Of a DNA stretch of 64,000 bases, positions 52,020 to 61,115 are shown piece after piece. The DNA lies in NCBI RefSeq assembly GCF_014192115.1, contig NZ_JACHXL010000003.1, positions 124,001 through 188,000 of the forward strand, read 5' to 3'. A program made the translations under genes and the position numbers. How positions within the stretch are numbered: position 1 is the first letter of the stretch; each line of letters begins with the position of its first letter. The notes beneath the pieces were generated by a model that made no database searches, had not been told where the DNA came from, and saw only the letters and a list, made by a program, of their open reading frames with translations. This DNA comes from Psychrobacter luti. Its GTDB lineage: Bacteria; Pseudomonadota; Gammaproteobacteria; Pseudomonadales; Moraxellaceae.

Positions 52020-52538
52020 TTAAATAGTTTTATAGATTTCATTCAAGAGACTAAATAGCTCGGAGCGTTTATCAATCATAGACTTTCTATAGTTGGTTGT
52101 ATCATTTGGATCAAAAGGTATATCTATGGAGTCTATTCTTTTTTTAAAAGAGATAACTGTTTCGCCATAATCTCTAAGCTTAATTTGAGCGCTGCTATAG
52201 CCAAATAGTAGTAATAAAGATTCCGCTTTCGTTAGCTCACTAAAGCTGTCGAATAATTTATTTTGAGCATCCAAGAATCCATTAGATTTAGGAAGCGAAG
52301 AGTCTAAAATTAACCTGCGCCGCCAGTCGGTGGCGAATGCCCAATAATTCAAAGTAATACTATTAAAGTTCTCTACTTTTTCTGGGACTTCCTTTAACAT
52401 CTCAAACTCGCGTTCTACTTTAGCTTTTTTAAGCTCATTACGATGTTGTGTTGAGGATAATAGAAAAGTAATAACGCCTGCTATCAATGCGCCCAAACCT
52501 ATTTTTACTGCTGAATCGACCACTTCCATCCAAGTCAT
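52020..52538 (-). CDS. Unknown single-span membrane protein
   Basis: A 172-residue protein. It has one N-terminal membrane helix (VKIGLGALIAGVITFLLSS, about 11-29), then a cytoplasmic-looking helical region (HRNELKKAKVEREFEMLKEV and onward). I do not recognise the family. The coding sequence is more AT-rich than its neighbours. It separates murJ from ampD, which are often adjacent in this family, so it looks like an inserted gene. The start has GGAAAAACT upstream. It may be an accessory protein of unknown role. Confidence 0.6.
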   Translation of the reverse strand: MTWMEVVDSAVKIGLGALIAGVITFLLSSTQHRNELKKAKVEREFEMLKEVPEKVENFNSITLNYWAFATDWRRRLILDSSLPKSNGFLDAQNKLFDSFSELTKAESLLLLFGYSSAQIKLRDYGETVISFKKRIDSIDIPFDPNDTTNYRKSMIDKRSELFSLLNEIYKTI

Positions 52539-52585
52539 AGTTTTTCCAATCGATTATTAATCATTATTAAAGTTGAGTAAGCCTT

Positions 52586-53173
52586 TTATTTTAATAGAGC
52601 TGCAACCATCTCACGCAACTTTGTCCATTCAAAATAATCACCGGGGTCAGTTTTGCGACCGGGCGCGATATCACTATGACCAGTCAGATGCCTGCGAGTT
52701 TTTGGATAAGCGTCATAGATAGTGACGATAACTTTGGTAAGCGCTTCATATTGGGCGGCGGTAAAGGACACAAAATCTGAACCTTCAAGCTCAATGCCAA
52801 TGCTATAATCATTACATTCAGGGCGACCCAAGTAGCTGGAGCGTCCGGCATGCCACGCGCGTTCGTTAAAATTGACAAACTGGGTAATCGCGCCATCGCG
52901 CTCTATAAATAAATGCGCTGAGACTTCTGCACCTTTAATGGTTTGAAAATAAGGATGCGCCTCCCAGTCTAATTGATTGGTAAATAAGGCTTTAACGTAA
53001 TGTAGTCCGTCAGTATCACACGCCCCAAACTCATTGGGTGGCAAGCTAATATTGTGAATAATAATGGCATCAATCGCGACATTTTCAGGTCGTTTATTAT
53101 GATTGGGCGAGGCAAGCCAAGTCGCAGCTGATAATCGACCGGCATTAATAGTCATTGACGATGCTGTGGACAT
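52586..53173 (-). CDS. ampD: 1,6-anhydro-N-acetylmuramyl-L-alanine amidase AmpD
   Basis: A 195-residue amidase_2 family protein. Zinc ligands are in AIIIHNISLPP (H), ERAWHAGRSSYLG (H) and SDIAPGRKTDPGDYFEW (D), as in E. coli AmpD (183 residues). It cleaves the peptide from anhydro-muropeptides in the cytoplasm for recycling, downstream of lytic transglycosylases such as Slt (42116-44314). Loss of AmpD raises AmpC in other bacteria; no ampC is seen here. The ribosome site is AGAGAG. Confidence 0.95.
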   Translation of the reverse strand: MSTASSMTINAGRLSAATWLASPNHNKRPENVAIDAIIIHNISLPPNEFGACDTDGLHYVKALFTNQLDWEAHPYFQTIKGAEVSAHLFIERDGAITQFVNFNERAWHAGRSSYLGRPECNDYSIGIELEGSDFVSFTAAQYEALTKVIVTIYDAYPKTRRHLTGHSDIAPGRKTDPGDYFEWTKLREMVAALLK

Positions 53174-53378
53174 AATACTCTCTTTTATAATGTGATAAAT
53201 AAGTGCGCAGTAAATGCTGATGAGTATGTTTTTTTATCAATAAATGGCGTATCTACCTGAAAAGCTGTCATTCGAAACAATAGTTTGAAGCAGTCGTTCA
53301 AAACGATAATTTATAATATCACTCTGACAATTCGATAGAACTCATAACGCGATACGCGTCTGACTCCTACAGTGCGAG

Positions 53379-55601
53379 ATGTTACTCATGTCCATATATT
53401 CCAAATATTCAAACCTTTTGCCGATAGATTGTACGCCAACAAAGATTGGCAGGCGAGCGCGTTTGCCGCTCACCATAGCCGGACTGCTGCTGACCGCACA
53501 GGCACAGGCATTTTTGCCGACGCCCGCATCGCTTGTGACAACAGGGGAGTTAGCGCTAAATACTCCTGATGATAATTCCGCCTCTAAATCACAAAGCAAT
53601 GAGCCAACATTGGTGGCTTATACTGAGCCAAATAATACCATCAAGCCAAGTATTGGCTCAAATATAGCAGAGACTTCTGCTACGTCTAACCATCAAAGTA
53701 TAAGTAGTTCCAACGCCCAACAGCTATTAGCATCATGGCGTGCGCAAGCAAAAACAAAAAACCTTGCAAAGCATATAACATGGCGACGGTTATTATATTT
53801 CTTTGATGATCAAAAGAATTTAATCGGTAAGAAAAAAGACAGCAGTATCGTTGATGATGCTACATTTTACTTAAATAAAAATGGACAGCAAGATTCAGCG
53901 GCTGAGCTTGATGCATTGCTGGTTGCCCTTGCTGACGAAATGGCTACGACTCCGGATAACAGTAATGCTAGTAATAGTGCATCCAATCGTGCGACTAAAA
54001 ACTCTGTACAAAACTCAGTATTATGCCGTTTCCCAGCGCGCGTCCAATGGCTGACCGATACACTCAATATCGACAAAAGCGGTTTGCAAGTCGACTGTCC
54101 AGAGCTGAATGACTGGATGCAAAAGCTGGCACCCGAGCAGCTGTCTATTATGTTTGCGCAAGAATATTTAGATAATCCTATCTCAGCTTTTGCTCATACG
54201 TTATTGCGTATTGACTCTAAAGCCAGCGTGGCGGATCCAAGCCAAATTCATCATGCTGTTGCGCTTAATTATACGGTGGGCGGTGACTCAACCGATAATT
54301 TTTTGGTATATGCCATCAAATCGATGAGCGGCGGTTATGACAATCTGATTGAAATTGACTCTTATCCAGAGAAGCTGGCGAAGTATCTGCAAGAAGATGA
54401 GCGTGATGCGTGGACATACCAATTGGCTTTGACCCCAGCGGAAGTGCAGCAAATTATGTTGCATGTCTGGGAAACCAAAGATTTGAAATTGCCGTATTAC
54501 TTCACCACTGATAACTGCGCGTCTGAGATTTTACGCTTAATTGATGTGGTGCGCCCGCAGCAGCATTTATTAAGCCGCCTACCTTATGCCGTAATTCCCT
54601 CAGATGTCGTGCAGTTACTTAATAGCGAAAACTTACTTGCCAGCACTAACTATACACCCGCTGATAGCACCTTGCGCCAAGCGCAGTTAAATAAGGTTAA
54701 AGAGCAGCGCGAGCAATTGGGCTATCATAATAACGCTACGCAGACGTTAAATGAGATTAAGTCTGCCCAGTTAAATCCAACCTCGAGCATAGCTGCCGAC
54801 GGACAAACGCTACTACCACGCCGTATTGCGGTAGCTGATAACAATCCAATAGACAGGCATCCTCTGCAACTTGGGTTTATCGGGCTAGGGCAGCGCGGTG
54901 ATAATAATTATATTGATTTGGGCGTGCGCGCAGGTTATCACGATACCCTTGATCGACCGTCAGGATTTCCACAATTCTTTGATTTAGAAGGCGCGGCTGC
55001 GACTTTACGCCTGTATGATAACGATAATGATAAGGCCAATCAGCCAAGCAGCGTGGTTTTGCAAAATGTGACCTTGGTGCGAGGGCGTTCGTTTAATCCA
55101 GTTAATTCTGCCAAAAAAGGCAAAACGTGGGGCGCAAGTATTGAAGCGACCCGTGTGAACGACGGCTCGCAGCAAGATGGCAGCGATCATTTAGTCGGTA
55201 GTTTGGGCTATGAGACGGGTTGGTCGTGGGCGTTTGGCACACCTAGCGCGGGCACAGGCGAGATACCGCCGCAGCTATGTTATACGTTTTTGGCAGGTAC
55301 GGCGCAAGCAGGGCGCGGTATCAATAAAGGCTATCGTGTTGGCGCAGGCGTCAATGCCGGTTGTCGCTATCAGATTAACAATCAGTTACGTGCGCAGGCT
55401 GAATTGCAACTGCCATATTGGTATCATGGCAGCAGCGATGAGTCTAATGCCCGTGGTCATTATTGGCAGCCGATCTCAAGCTTAGGTTTGCAATACGATA
55501 TCGATAAAAAACAAGCATTACGTATCAATGCCAACTACGAATGGCAAGATCGTATCGATGCCAAGGAAGATATACAGCTGTCGTACAGACGCTATTTTTA
55601 G
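53379..55601 (+). CDS. DUF4105 domain-containing envelope protein
   Basis: A 740-residue precursor with a signal-like segment (PLTIAGLLLTAQAQAF) in the first 45 residues. The DUF4105 part (about 260-430) contains SMSGGYDNLIEIDSYPEKLA, YLQEDERDAWTYQLALTP and YFTTDNCASEILRLID. This resembles a papain/NlpC-like cysteine peptidase core with the NC in TTDNCA. The C-terminal half has aromatic repeats and ends in SYRRYF, which suggests a beta-barrel tail. Function unknown. The start could be ATG 53379 or 53388; no strong ribosome site is seen. Confidence 0.78.
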   Translation: MLLMSIYSKYSNLLPIDCTPTKIGRRARLPLTIAGLLLTAQAQAFLPTPASLVTTGELALNTPDDNSASKSQSNEPTLVAYTEPNNTIKPSIGSNIAETSATSNHQSISSSNAQQLLASWRAQAKTKNLAKHITWRRLLYFFDDQKNLIGKKKDSSIVDDATFYLNKNGQQDSAAELDALLVALADEMATTPDNSNASNSASNRATKNSVQNSVLCRFPARVQWLTDTLNIDKSGLQVDCPELNDWMQKLAPEQLSIMFAQEYLDNPISAFAHTLLRIDSKASVADPSQIHHAVALNYTVGGDSTDNFLVYAIKSMSGGYDNLIEIDSYPEKLAKYLQEDERDAWTYQLALTPAEVQQIMLHVWETKDLKLPYYFTTDNCASEILRLIDVVRPQQHLLSRLPYAVIPSDVVQLLNSENLLASTNYTPADSTLRQAQLNKVKEQREQLGYHNNATQTLNEIKSAQLNPTSSIAADGQTLLPRRIAVADNNPIDRHPLQLGFIGLGQRGDNNYIDLGVRAGYHDTLDRPSGFPQFFDLEGAAATLRLYDNDNDKANQPSSVVLQNVTLVRGRSFNPVNSAKKGKTWGASIEATRVNDGSQQDGSDHLVGSLGYETGWSWAFGTPSAGTGEIPPQLCYTFLAGTAQAGRGINKGYRVGAGVNAGCRYQINNQLRAQAELQLPYWYHGSSDESNARGHYWQPISSLGLQYDIDKKQALRINANYEWQDRIDAKEDIQLSYRRYF

Positions 55602-55688
55602 CGCTTGTTATTAAATTATAAAAAACCTTCTTAGCCAGTCATTAGCATAGTCAGCCATTAAAAGCAGCTTTTGAATAAAGGATATATG

Positions 55689-56546
55689 ATGAAAATGCAA
55701 TATTTACTGATTATTGGTCAAGGTGACATTGGTTTGCCAGTCACCAATAAGCTAGCGCAGGACGGTTTAAACGTCACTGGGCTGGCACGTCGTGAGCGTC
55801 ATCATTATGCTCTAGATGATAAAGCTAACTTTCTACAAGCCGATGCATTAACGCTAACTGCAGAGCAGCTGCAAGACTTTACGGCGTTGGCGATTATCGT
55901 CACTCCTGATGAGTATTCAACCAGCGGTTATCATGACAGTTACTTAGCCATCAGCCAGCATTTGGCAACACTGGCCGACAAACTCACCAACCTTGCGCGC
56001 ATTGTTTTTATTTCATCAACTGCTGTCTATGGGCAAGATAATGGCGAATGGATTGATGAAGACACCGCGCCTGTGATGCCTGCGCGTGAAGCATCGCAAG
56101 TGATATTGCAAGCGGAACAAACACTTCAACAAGATTTTGGTGATAAAACCATCATCATTCGTCCAAGTGGTATTTACGGACGCGAGCGCCTCATGCGTCT
56201 GCGTAAAGCTAAAGAGAAACAAAAAGAACCAGTGGCCGCCGCGCATTGGAGCAATCGTATTATGGATCGCGATTTGATTACTATTATCGCTAATGTCATG
56301 ACTATCGATGAACCAAAACCCCTTTATATCGCCACTGATTATGAGCCAGTCACCACTTTTGAGCTAGGCACTTGGTTAAGTGGGCAGATAGATGAGGTGC
56401 CGCCTGTTCTTGATGACAATAAAAAAGTGGTAACGGGAAAACGCCTACACAGTAATATTCCGTTAGCTTGGCTGGATTATCCTGATTGGCAAGCAGGCTA
56501 CCGAGATATTCTGCACCATCAAGATAAAGAGCAACATCAAGACTAA
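55689..56546 (+). CDS. NAD(P)-dependent epimerase/dehydratase (SDR, YeeZ-like)
   Basis: About 285 residues. The cofactor loop is LIIGQGDIGLPVTNKL, the Ser-Thr-Tyr stretch is ISSTAVYGQDNGEW, and IIRPSGIYGRERL follows, all of atypical/extended SDR type as in YeeZ. The substrate is unknown. The frame extends to a TTG at 55671, but AAAGGA lies just before the ATGs at 55686 and 55689; spacing favours 55689. It precedes an unknown gene by about 66 bp, possibly one operon. Confidence 0.8.
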   Translation: MKMQYLLIIGQGDIGLPVTNKLAQDGLNVTGLARRERHHYALDDKANFLQADALTLTAEQLQDFTALAIIVTPDEYSTSGYHDSYLAISQHLATLADKLTNLARIVFISSTAVYGQDNGEWIDEDTAPVMPAREASQVILQAEQTLQQDFGDKTIIIRPSGIYGRERLMRLRKAKEKQKEPVAAAHWSNRIMDRDLITIIANVMTIDEPKPLYIATDYEPVTTFELGTWLSGQIDEVPPVLDDNKKVVTGKRLHSNIPLAWLDYPDWQAGYRDILHHQDKEQHQD

Positions 56547-56612
56547 AATGTCATTTTGATTTGATTGATTTTATTTTTACGACTTTTAAATTTGTAAGCC
56601 TAGGGAAAATTC

Positions 56613-57620
56613 ATGACCCAGCATTCTACGTCTGATGACTGGCTATCCAATGCTAGCTTTACAGCAGCAGAGGCTCAGCTTGCAGAAGGGCATGCTGAGC
56701 CGTCCGCTGTGTTAGCAAATAGTCAGCAGCCAGCGATTGTACATCCTAATTTTGATCCAAAGCGTTTGCAATTAGACCCTGCACGGCCATTGACTGATAT
56801 TCCAGAGCCTGCACGGCGCTTAAATAGTCAACTGCGCCGTTTATATGGCAGTTCGACCCGTTTTTATCAGCCCAATACAGACAGCCTATCGAAATGGGCA
56901 TTGATGGCTTCAGAAGCATTGGCTGAGCATTTATCACTGCTCAGTGCCGCAAAACTGGTTGAGTTGCCCGAGAGTTTCTATCACAATCATAGCGAGCAGC
57001 CGTTATTAGCTTCATTAACAACAGACATGACTTTGCTTGATATGGCGGATATCCAGCGCGCGCTGCAAGCGTACCCAAAACTGACGCGTTATGGGTTTTT
57101 GGCTACTGACAATATAAATACTGACAATATAAATACTGCTAAGAATATTAAGAAGCCTTTAGCGTCAGAATCTTTGCGAGCATTGACCAAACGTTATAAT
57201 CCTGATGAGCTACTCAATAGTATCTATGCTGACGATTGGCAAGTAGTATTGCAGCCACAACAATTTGACAGCGGCGAGGGCAGTTTGGCGACTGATCTTA
57301 TAGCCTGTAGCGTTGCCGTCCATGCTTTAAAGCAATGTAGTACGCGCAAAACTATCAATCACAGCTACAGCGCGGCGCAAATTTGTCAGCATGTTCGCAG
57401 CTACTTGCTCAGTCAGATTGTTTTTGAGCCAGCACAGCGCCACGCCTATCGCCAAGTGCGCTTATTCACGGGGCATATTATCGTTGCCGCCTATCATTTG
57501 GGCTGGGATATACAAGTCAGTAGCGATGGTCAATGCTACTTTAATATCTCATCGCGTTGTAGGTTATTGACGCGTTATGCGAATATGCAGGATTATGATA
57601 TCAATGGTTGGTCAAGTTAA
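56613..57620 (+). CDS. Unknown protein, 335 residues
   Basis: I do not recognise a family. The first 60 residues are low complexity, and the rest is mostly helical with no membrane segment or signal peptide. A perfect tandem repeat of 15 bp (57106-57120 and 57121-57135) gives a duplicated TDNIN in the middle. The C-terminus ends YANMQDYDINGWSS. Start and ribosome site (AGGGAAAATTC) are good. It lies between the epimerase and pyrE. Confidence 0.65.
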   Translation: MTQHSTSDDWLSNASFTAAEAQLAEGHAEPSAVLANSQQPAIVHPNFDPKRLQLDPARPLTDIPEPARRLNSQLRRLYGSSTRFYQPNTDSLSKWALMASEALAEHLSLLSAAKLVELPESFYHNHSEQPLLASLTTDMTLLDMADIQRALQAYPKLTRYGFLATDNINTDNINTAKNIKKPLASESLRALTKRYNPDELLNSIYADDWQVVLQPQQFDSGEGSLATDLIACSVAVHALKQCSTRKTINHSYSAAQICQHVRSYLLSQIVFEPAQRHAYRQVRLFTGHIIVAAYHLGWDIQVSSDGQCYFNISSRCRLLTRYANMQDYDINGWSS

Positions 57621-57695
57621 ACCACGACGACTATAATGCGCTTCACAACTTTTCATTGTTTAACTTTCCATTTTTTTTGCTGATAGGAATACCCT

Positions 57696-58436
57696 ATGCT
57701 TAATGCCACAACGCCGAATAACCAACCTGCTAACAACGCGTCATTTTTATCGCATCAATTTATCCAATTAGCGTTAGACAATCAGGTTCTAAAGTTTGGT
57801 GAGTTTGTTTTAAAGTCTGGACGTATTAGTCCGTATTTTTTTAACGCAGGTTTGCTGGCGTCGGGTGAGATGTTATCGTTATTAGCACGTGGTTATGCCG
57901 ATGCTCTAGCTGAAAAAGTGGCTGAGCAAATGGCTGCACAAGGCTTAATGGCAAACGCTGGCACAGATGAGCAAGAGCTGGTTATTTTTGGTGCTGCTTA
58001 TAAAGGTATCCCATTTGTGGCAGCAACTGCGCAAGCGTTATGGCTACACCATGGCATCAATGCTAAATGGGGCTACAACCGTAAAGAAGCCAAAACTCAT
58101 GGCGAAGGTGGTAATTTAGTCGGTGCTGATGTCAAGGGCAAAGCAGTCTGGGTGCTTGACGATGTGATTACCGCTGGCACAGCGATGCGTGAAGTGGTTG
58201 ATATTTTAGAGCAAGCGGGCGCAAGTGTGGCCGGTATTATTGTCGCTCTTGATCGTAAAGAAAAAGGTCTGGCAGAGCATTCTGCTATTCAAGAGCTGGC
58301 GTCGACACTAGAAGTACCAGTGCGTGCCCTTGTTGATATCGATGATTTAATCAGCTATTTAGCAGAAAGTAGCCCAGAAAAAGATGCGACCCAGCTTGCA
58401 AAAATGCAGCATTACCGCGCCCAGTACGGCGTATAA
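57696..58436 (+). CDS. pyrE: Orotate phosphoribosyltransferase
   Basis: A 246-residue type I phosphoribosyltransferase (E. coli 213). FGEFVLKSGRISPYFFNAGL is the OMP-binding N-terminus, GAAYKGIPFVAATA follows, YNRKEAKTHGEGGNLVG is the hood loop, and the PRPP motif is VWVLDDVITAGTAMREVV. It joins orotate to PRPP in UMP synthesis. Extra length comes from an N-terminal extension and an insert near residues 75-90 (AAQGLMANAGTDEQ). The gene has AGGAAT upstream and is probably transcribed alone. Confidence 0.95.
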   Translation: MLNATTPNNQPANNASFLSHQFIQLALDNQVLKFGEFVLKSGRISPYFFNAGLLASGEMLSLLARGYADALAEKVAEQMAAQGLMANAGTDEQELVIFGAAYKGIPFVAATAQALWLHHGINAKWGYNRKEAKTHGEGGNLVGADVKGKAVWVLDDVITAGTAMREVVDILEQAGASVAGIIVALDRKEKGLAEHSAIQELASTLEVPVRALVDIDDLISYLAESSPEKDATQLAKMQHYRAQYGV

Positions 58437-58559
58437 TTTAGCGCAGTCATTGCTATGTTTCAGCTATATTGGGTGAAATTTGAGTCATGTTATTGATGTC
58501 TGTTCGAACGATTAATACTATTTTAAATGATTAATACTATAACGTAAGTGAGCCTTACC

Positions 58560-59531
58560 ATGAGCCAAGAAAACCAAAAGAAATCTTTAAATATACTCGT
58601 CATCATGGATCCTATCGAGCAGGTCAATTATAAAAAAGATACTAGCCTTGCCATGATGTGGTCGGCGCAAGACCGTGGGCACAGCCTTGGCTACTGTCAG
58701 ATTCATGATTTATGGTTGGATCGTGGGCAGTTGATGGTGGATACCCAGCCGGTAACGGTCAAACGTGACCCTGAAGATTTTTATACCTTAGGTGATAAAG
58801 CGACAGCACCAGTCAGCGACTATGATGTGATTTTGATGCGTAAAGATCCGCCGTTTGATATGCGTTTTATCTATGCGACCTACATGCTTGATCATGCCAA
58901 AGCCGCAGGCGTGCTGGTGGTCAACGATCCACAAGCGATTCGTGATTGTAATGAAAAGCTATTTGCCACCTGGTTTAGTGATTATATGAGCCCAACGATT
59001 GTGACCAGCAAACAGGCACACATTCGCAAGTTTATTACTGAGCAGCAAGACGTCATCGTTAAGCCTTTAGATGGTATGGGTGGCACTGGTATTTTCCGTT
59101 TGACTGCTGACAGTCCAAATATCGGCGTGACGCTTGAGATTTTAACCGAGCTTGAGACGCTACCTATTATGGCGCAGCGTTATTTGCCAGAGATTAAAGA
59201 GGGCGATAAGCGTGTGCTAATCGTCGATGGCGAAGTGGTTAATTATTGCTTGGCACGTATTCCGGTGAAAGGCGAGACCCGTGGTAATCTTGCGGCAGGT
59301 GGTAGCGGTGTTGCGATGCCGCTCACCGATGTCGAACGTCAAGTGGCAGAAGTCGTGGCACCTATTGTCAAAGAAAAAGGGTTGATGTTCGTTGGTTTAG
59401 ACTTAATCGGTGGCCGTATCACGGAGATTAATGTCACCAGTCCAACCTGTGTGCGTGAGATTGATGATCAATGTGGTACTGATATTGCAACTGACTTTAT
59501 TATCGCTATTGAGAAGAAGTTAGCAGTTTAA
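58560..59531 (+). CDS. gshB: Glutathione synthetase
   Basis: About 323 residues of the ATP-grasp fold (E. coli 316). ILVIMDPIEQVNYKKDTSLAMM is the GshB N-terminus, DVILMRKDPPFDMRFIYATY and VKPLDGMGGTGIFRL (ATP loop) follow, and EINVTSPTCVREID is the C-terminal metal site. It adds glycine to gamma-glutamylcysteine, which serves the GST and persulfide dioxygenase of this window. The GTG at 58548 has no ribosome site; the ATG at 58560 is used. Two hairpin-T terminators follow. Confidence 0.96.
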   Translation: MSQENQKKSLNILVIMDPIEQVNYKKDTSLAMMWSAQDRGHSLGYCQIHDLWLDRGQLMVDTQPVTVKRDPEDFYTLGDKATAPVSDYDVILMRKDPPFDMRFIYATYMLDHAKAAGVLVVNDPQAIRDCNEKLFATWFSDYMSPTIVTSKQAHIRKFITEQQDVIVKPLDGMGGTGIFRLTADSPNIGVTLEILTELETLPIMAQRYLPEIKEGDKRVLIVDGEVVNYCLARIPVKGETRGNLAAGGSGVAMPLTDVERQVAEVVAPIVKEKGLMFVGLDLIGGRITEINVTSPTCVREIDDQCGTDIATDFIIAIEKKLAV

Positions 59532-59693
59532 GTACTGCCGTTTAAGTAATGGCATTTAAATCATGTCTCTTAAATAAAACAATGTATGCAAAGCGGTAAG
59601 GATACAGTAATTTATTACTAAGCTATGTGCACAATACTTAAAAAACGGTGTGCTAAGATATATTGATAAACCGTATTGCTTAATAGCGCCTTT

Positions 59694-59731
59694 AAACAGC
59701 GCCAAAACGTCATTAAAAGCGCTGTTTTTAT
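59694..59731 (+). terminator. gshB terminator, first of two
   Basis: Arms AAACAGCGC and GCGCTGTTT with a 16-base loop, then T-rich sequence. Confidence 0.7.
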
Positions 59732-59754
59732 GATTTTTTAAACGTATTTATAAA

Positions 59755-59789
59755 AGCCAAGCCGCGATTACTCATGGCTTGGATTTTTA
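59755..59789 (+). terminator. gshB terminator, second of two
   Basis: Arms CCAAGCC (59757-59763) and GGCTTGG (59776-59782), then ATTTTTAT. Confidence 0.6.
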
Positions 59790-59937
59790 TTATTTGCGCT
59801 GCATAAAGTGCTGTCTATCAGGCAGTGATTTACACTATACTATGCGGGCTTTTATAGGCTCATTTTGGTTCGATAGACAATACGGTCAAAAGATAATAAG
59901 TCTTTCATATAAATAAAGAAAAGATAGGCAGGCGTTC

Positions 59938-61023
59938 ATGAAAACACCGCATATATTAATGATGGCAGCTGGTACAGGCGGGCACGTATTTCCAGCGCTT
60001 GCGGTTAGCGAAGAATTGACCAAGCGCGGTGCTGTTATTCACTGGCTTGGTACGCCAAATGGTATGGAAAATGGCTTGGTTGCACCTACTGGTTATCCTC
60101 TTCATGCGATTGATATGCAAGGATTGCGCGGTAAGGGATTGGGACGCTTGCTGAAGCTACCCGTGACGTTATTGTCAGCGACGATGGCGGCGATTAAAGT
60201 CATTCGTGGCAATCAAATAGATGTGGTCGTTGGCTTTGGCGGTTATGTCTCTGCGCCTGGCGGTATTGCGGCGCGCTTGACGAAGACACCGCTTATTATC
60301 CATGAACAAAATGCCATTGCAGGTATGAGCAATCGGTATTTGGCGAAGATGGCGACCAAGGTATTGCAAGCGTTTGAAAATACCTTTGCCAATAGCCAGC
60401 ATGATAGCAAGATTGAAACGGTGGGTAATCCGGTGCGCAATGCCATTAGCGGTGTTGCCGAACCCGGTGTTCGTTACGATGTTAATGACAGCTCGCCGCT
60501 TAAATTGCTGGTGGTTGGTGGTTCGCTCGGTGCGCAAGTGTTAAATGAGACGCTGCCAAAAGCACTGGCATTGATTGACCGTCCTTTTGAGGTCCGTCAT
60601 CAATGTGGACGCAATAATGAGGCTGGCACACAAGCGGCGTACGATACTGAAGATTTAAGCGCTCATCAATTTACCGTACAGCCCTTTATTGATGATATGG
60701 CAGCAGCGTACAATTGGGCTGATGTTGTGGTGTGTCGGGCAGGTGCTTTAACGGTCACTGAAATTCAAAATGTCGGTATAGCGGCGATATTTGTGCCGCT
60801 ACCAAGCGCGGTTGATGACCATCAGACGGCAAACGCGCGCACCTTGACCTCACACAAAGCAGGTATTTTATTACCACAAAGCGAGCTGACTCCCAAAAAG
60901 CTGAGTAGTGAGCTTGCGATGCTAGATAGGCGTGCTTGTTTAGAGATGGCAGAAAAAGGTCATGCGCTTGCAAACCGGCATGCCTGCCAACAAGTAGCCG
61001 ATATTATTTGGCAGGCCTTATAA
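59938..61023 (+). CDS. murG: UDP-N-acetylglucosamine transferase MurG
   Basis: A 361-residue GT28 glycosyltransferase. The N-terminal glycine loop is AAGTGGHVFPALAVSEEL, VVGFGGYVSAPGGIAARL and IIHEQNAIAGMSNRYLAK follow, and VCRAGALTVTEI is the UDP-GlcNAc motif. It makes lipid II at the inner face of the membrane. It heads a + strand run murG-murC-ddl, part of the division and cell wall (dcw) cluster, in the usual order but without ftsW/murD in view. Confidence 0.97.
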   Translation: MKTPHILMMAAGTGGHVFPALAVSEELTKRGAVIHWLGTPNGMENGLVAPTGYPLHAIDMQGLRGKGLGRLLKLPVTLLSATMAAIKVIRGNQIDVVVGFGGYVSAPGGIAARLTKTPLIIHEQNAIAGMSNRYLAKMATKVLQAFENTFANSQHDSKIETVGNPVRNAISGVAEPGVRYDVNDSSPLKLLVVGGSLGAQVLNETLPKALALIDRPFEVRHQCGRNNEAGTQAAYDTEDLSAHQFTVQPFIDDMAAAYNWADVVVCRAGALTVTEIQNVGIAAIFVPLPSAVDDHQTANARTLTSHKAGILLPQSELTPKKLSSELAMLDRRACLEMAEKGHALANRHACQQVADIIWQAL

Positions 61024-61115
61024 AAGCTGATTGTCTTAATCACTATTTTATTACCTATTATTTTTATTACTTATTATTAACCAAATTTGTTTGTCTACAA
61101 TAAAGAGAAAACCCT

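Larger units (their letters stand above)
59532..59937. other. Intergenic region gshB / murG
   Basis: 406 bases. It holds two terminator-like hairpins (59694-59731 and 59755-59789) and the murG upstream region. No gene is recognised. Confidence 0.45.
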
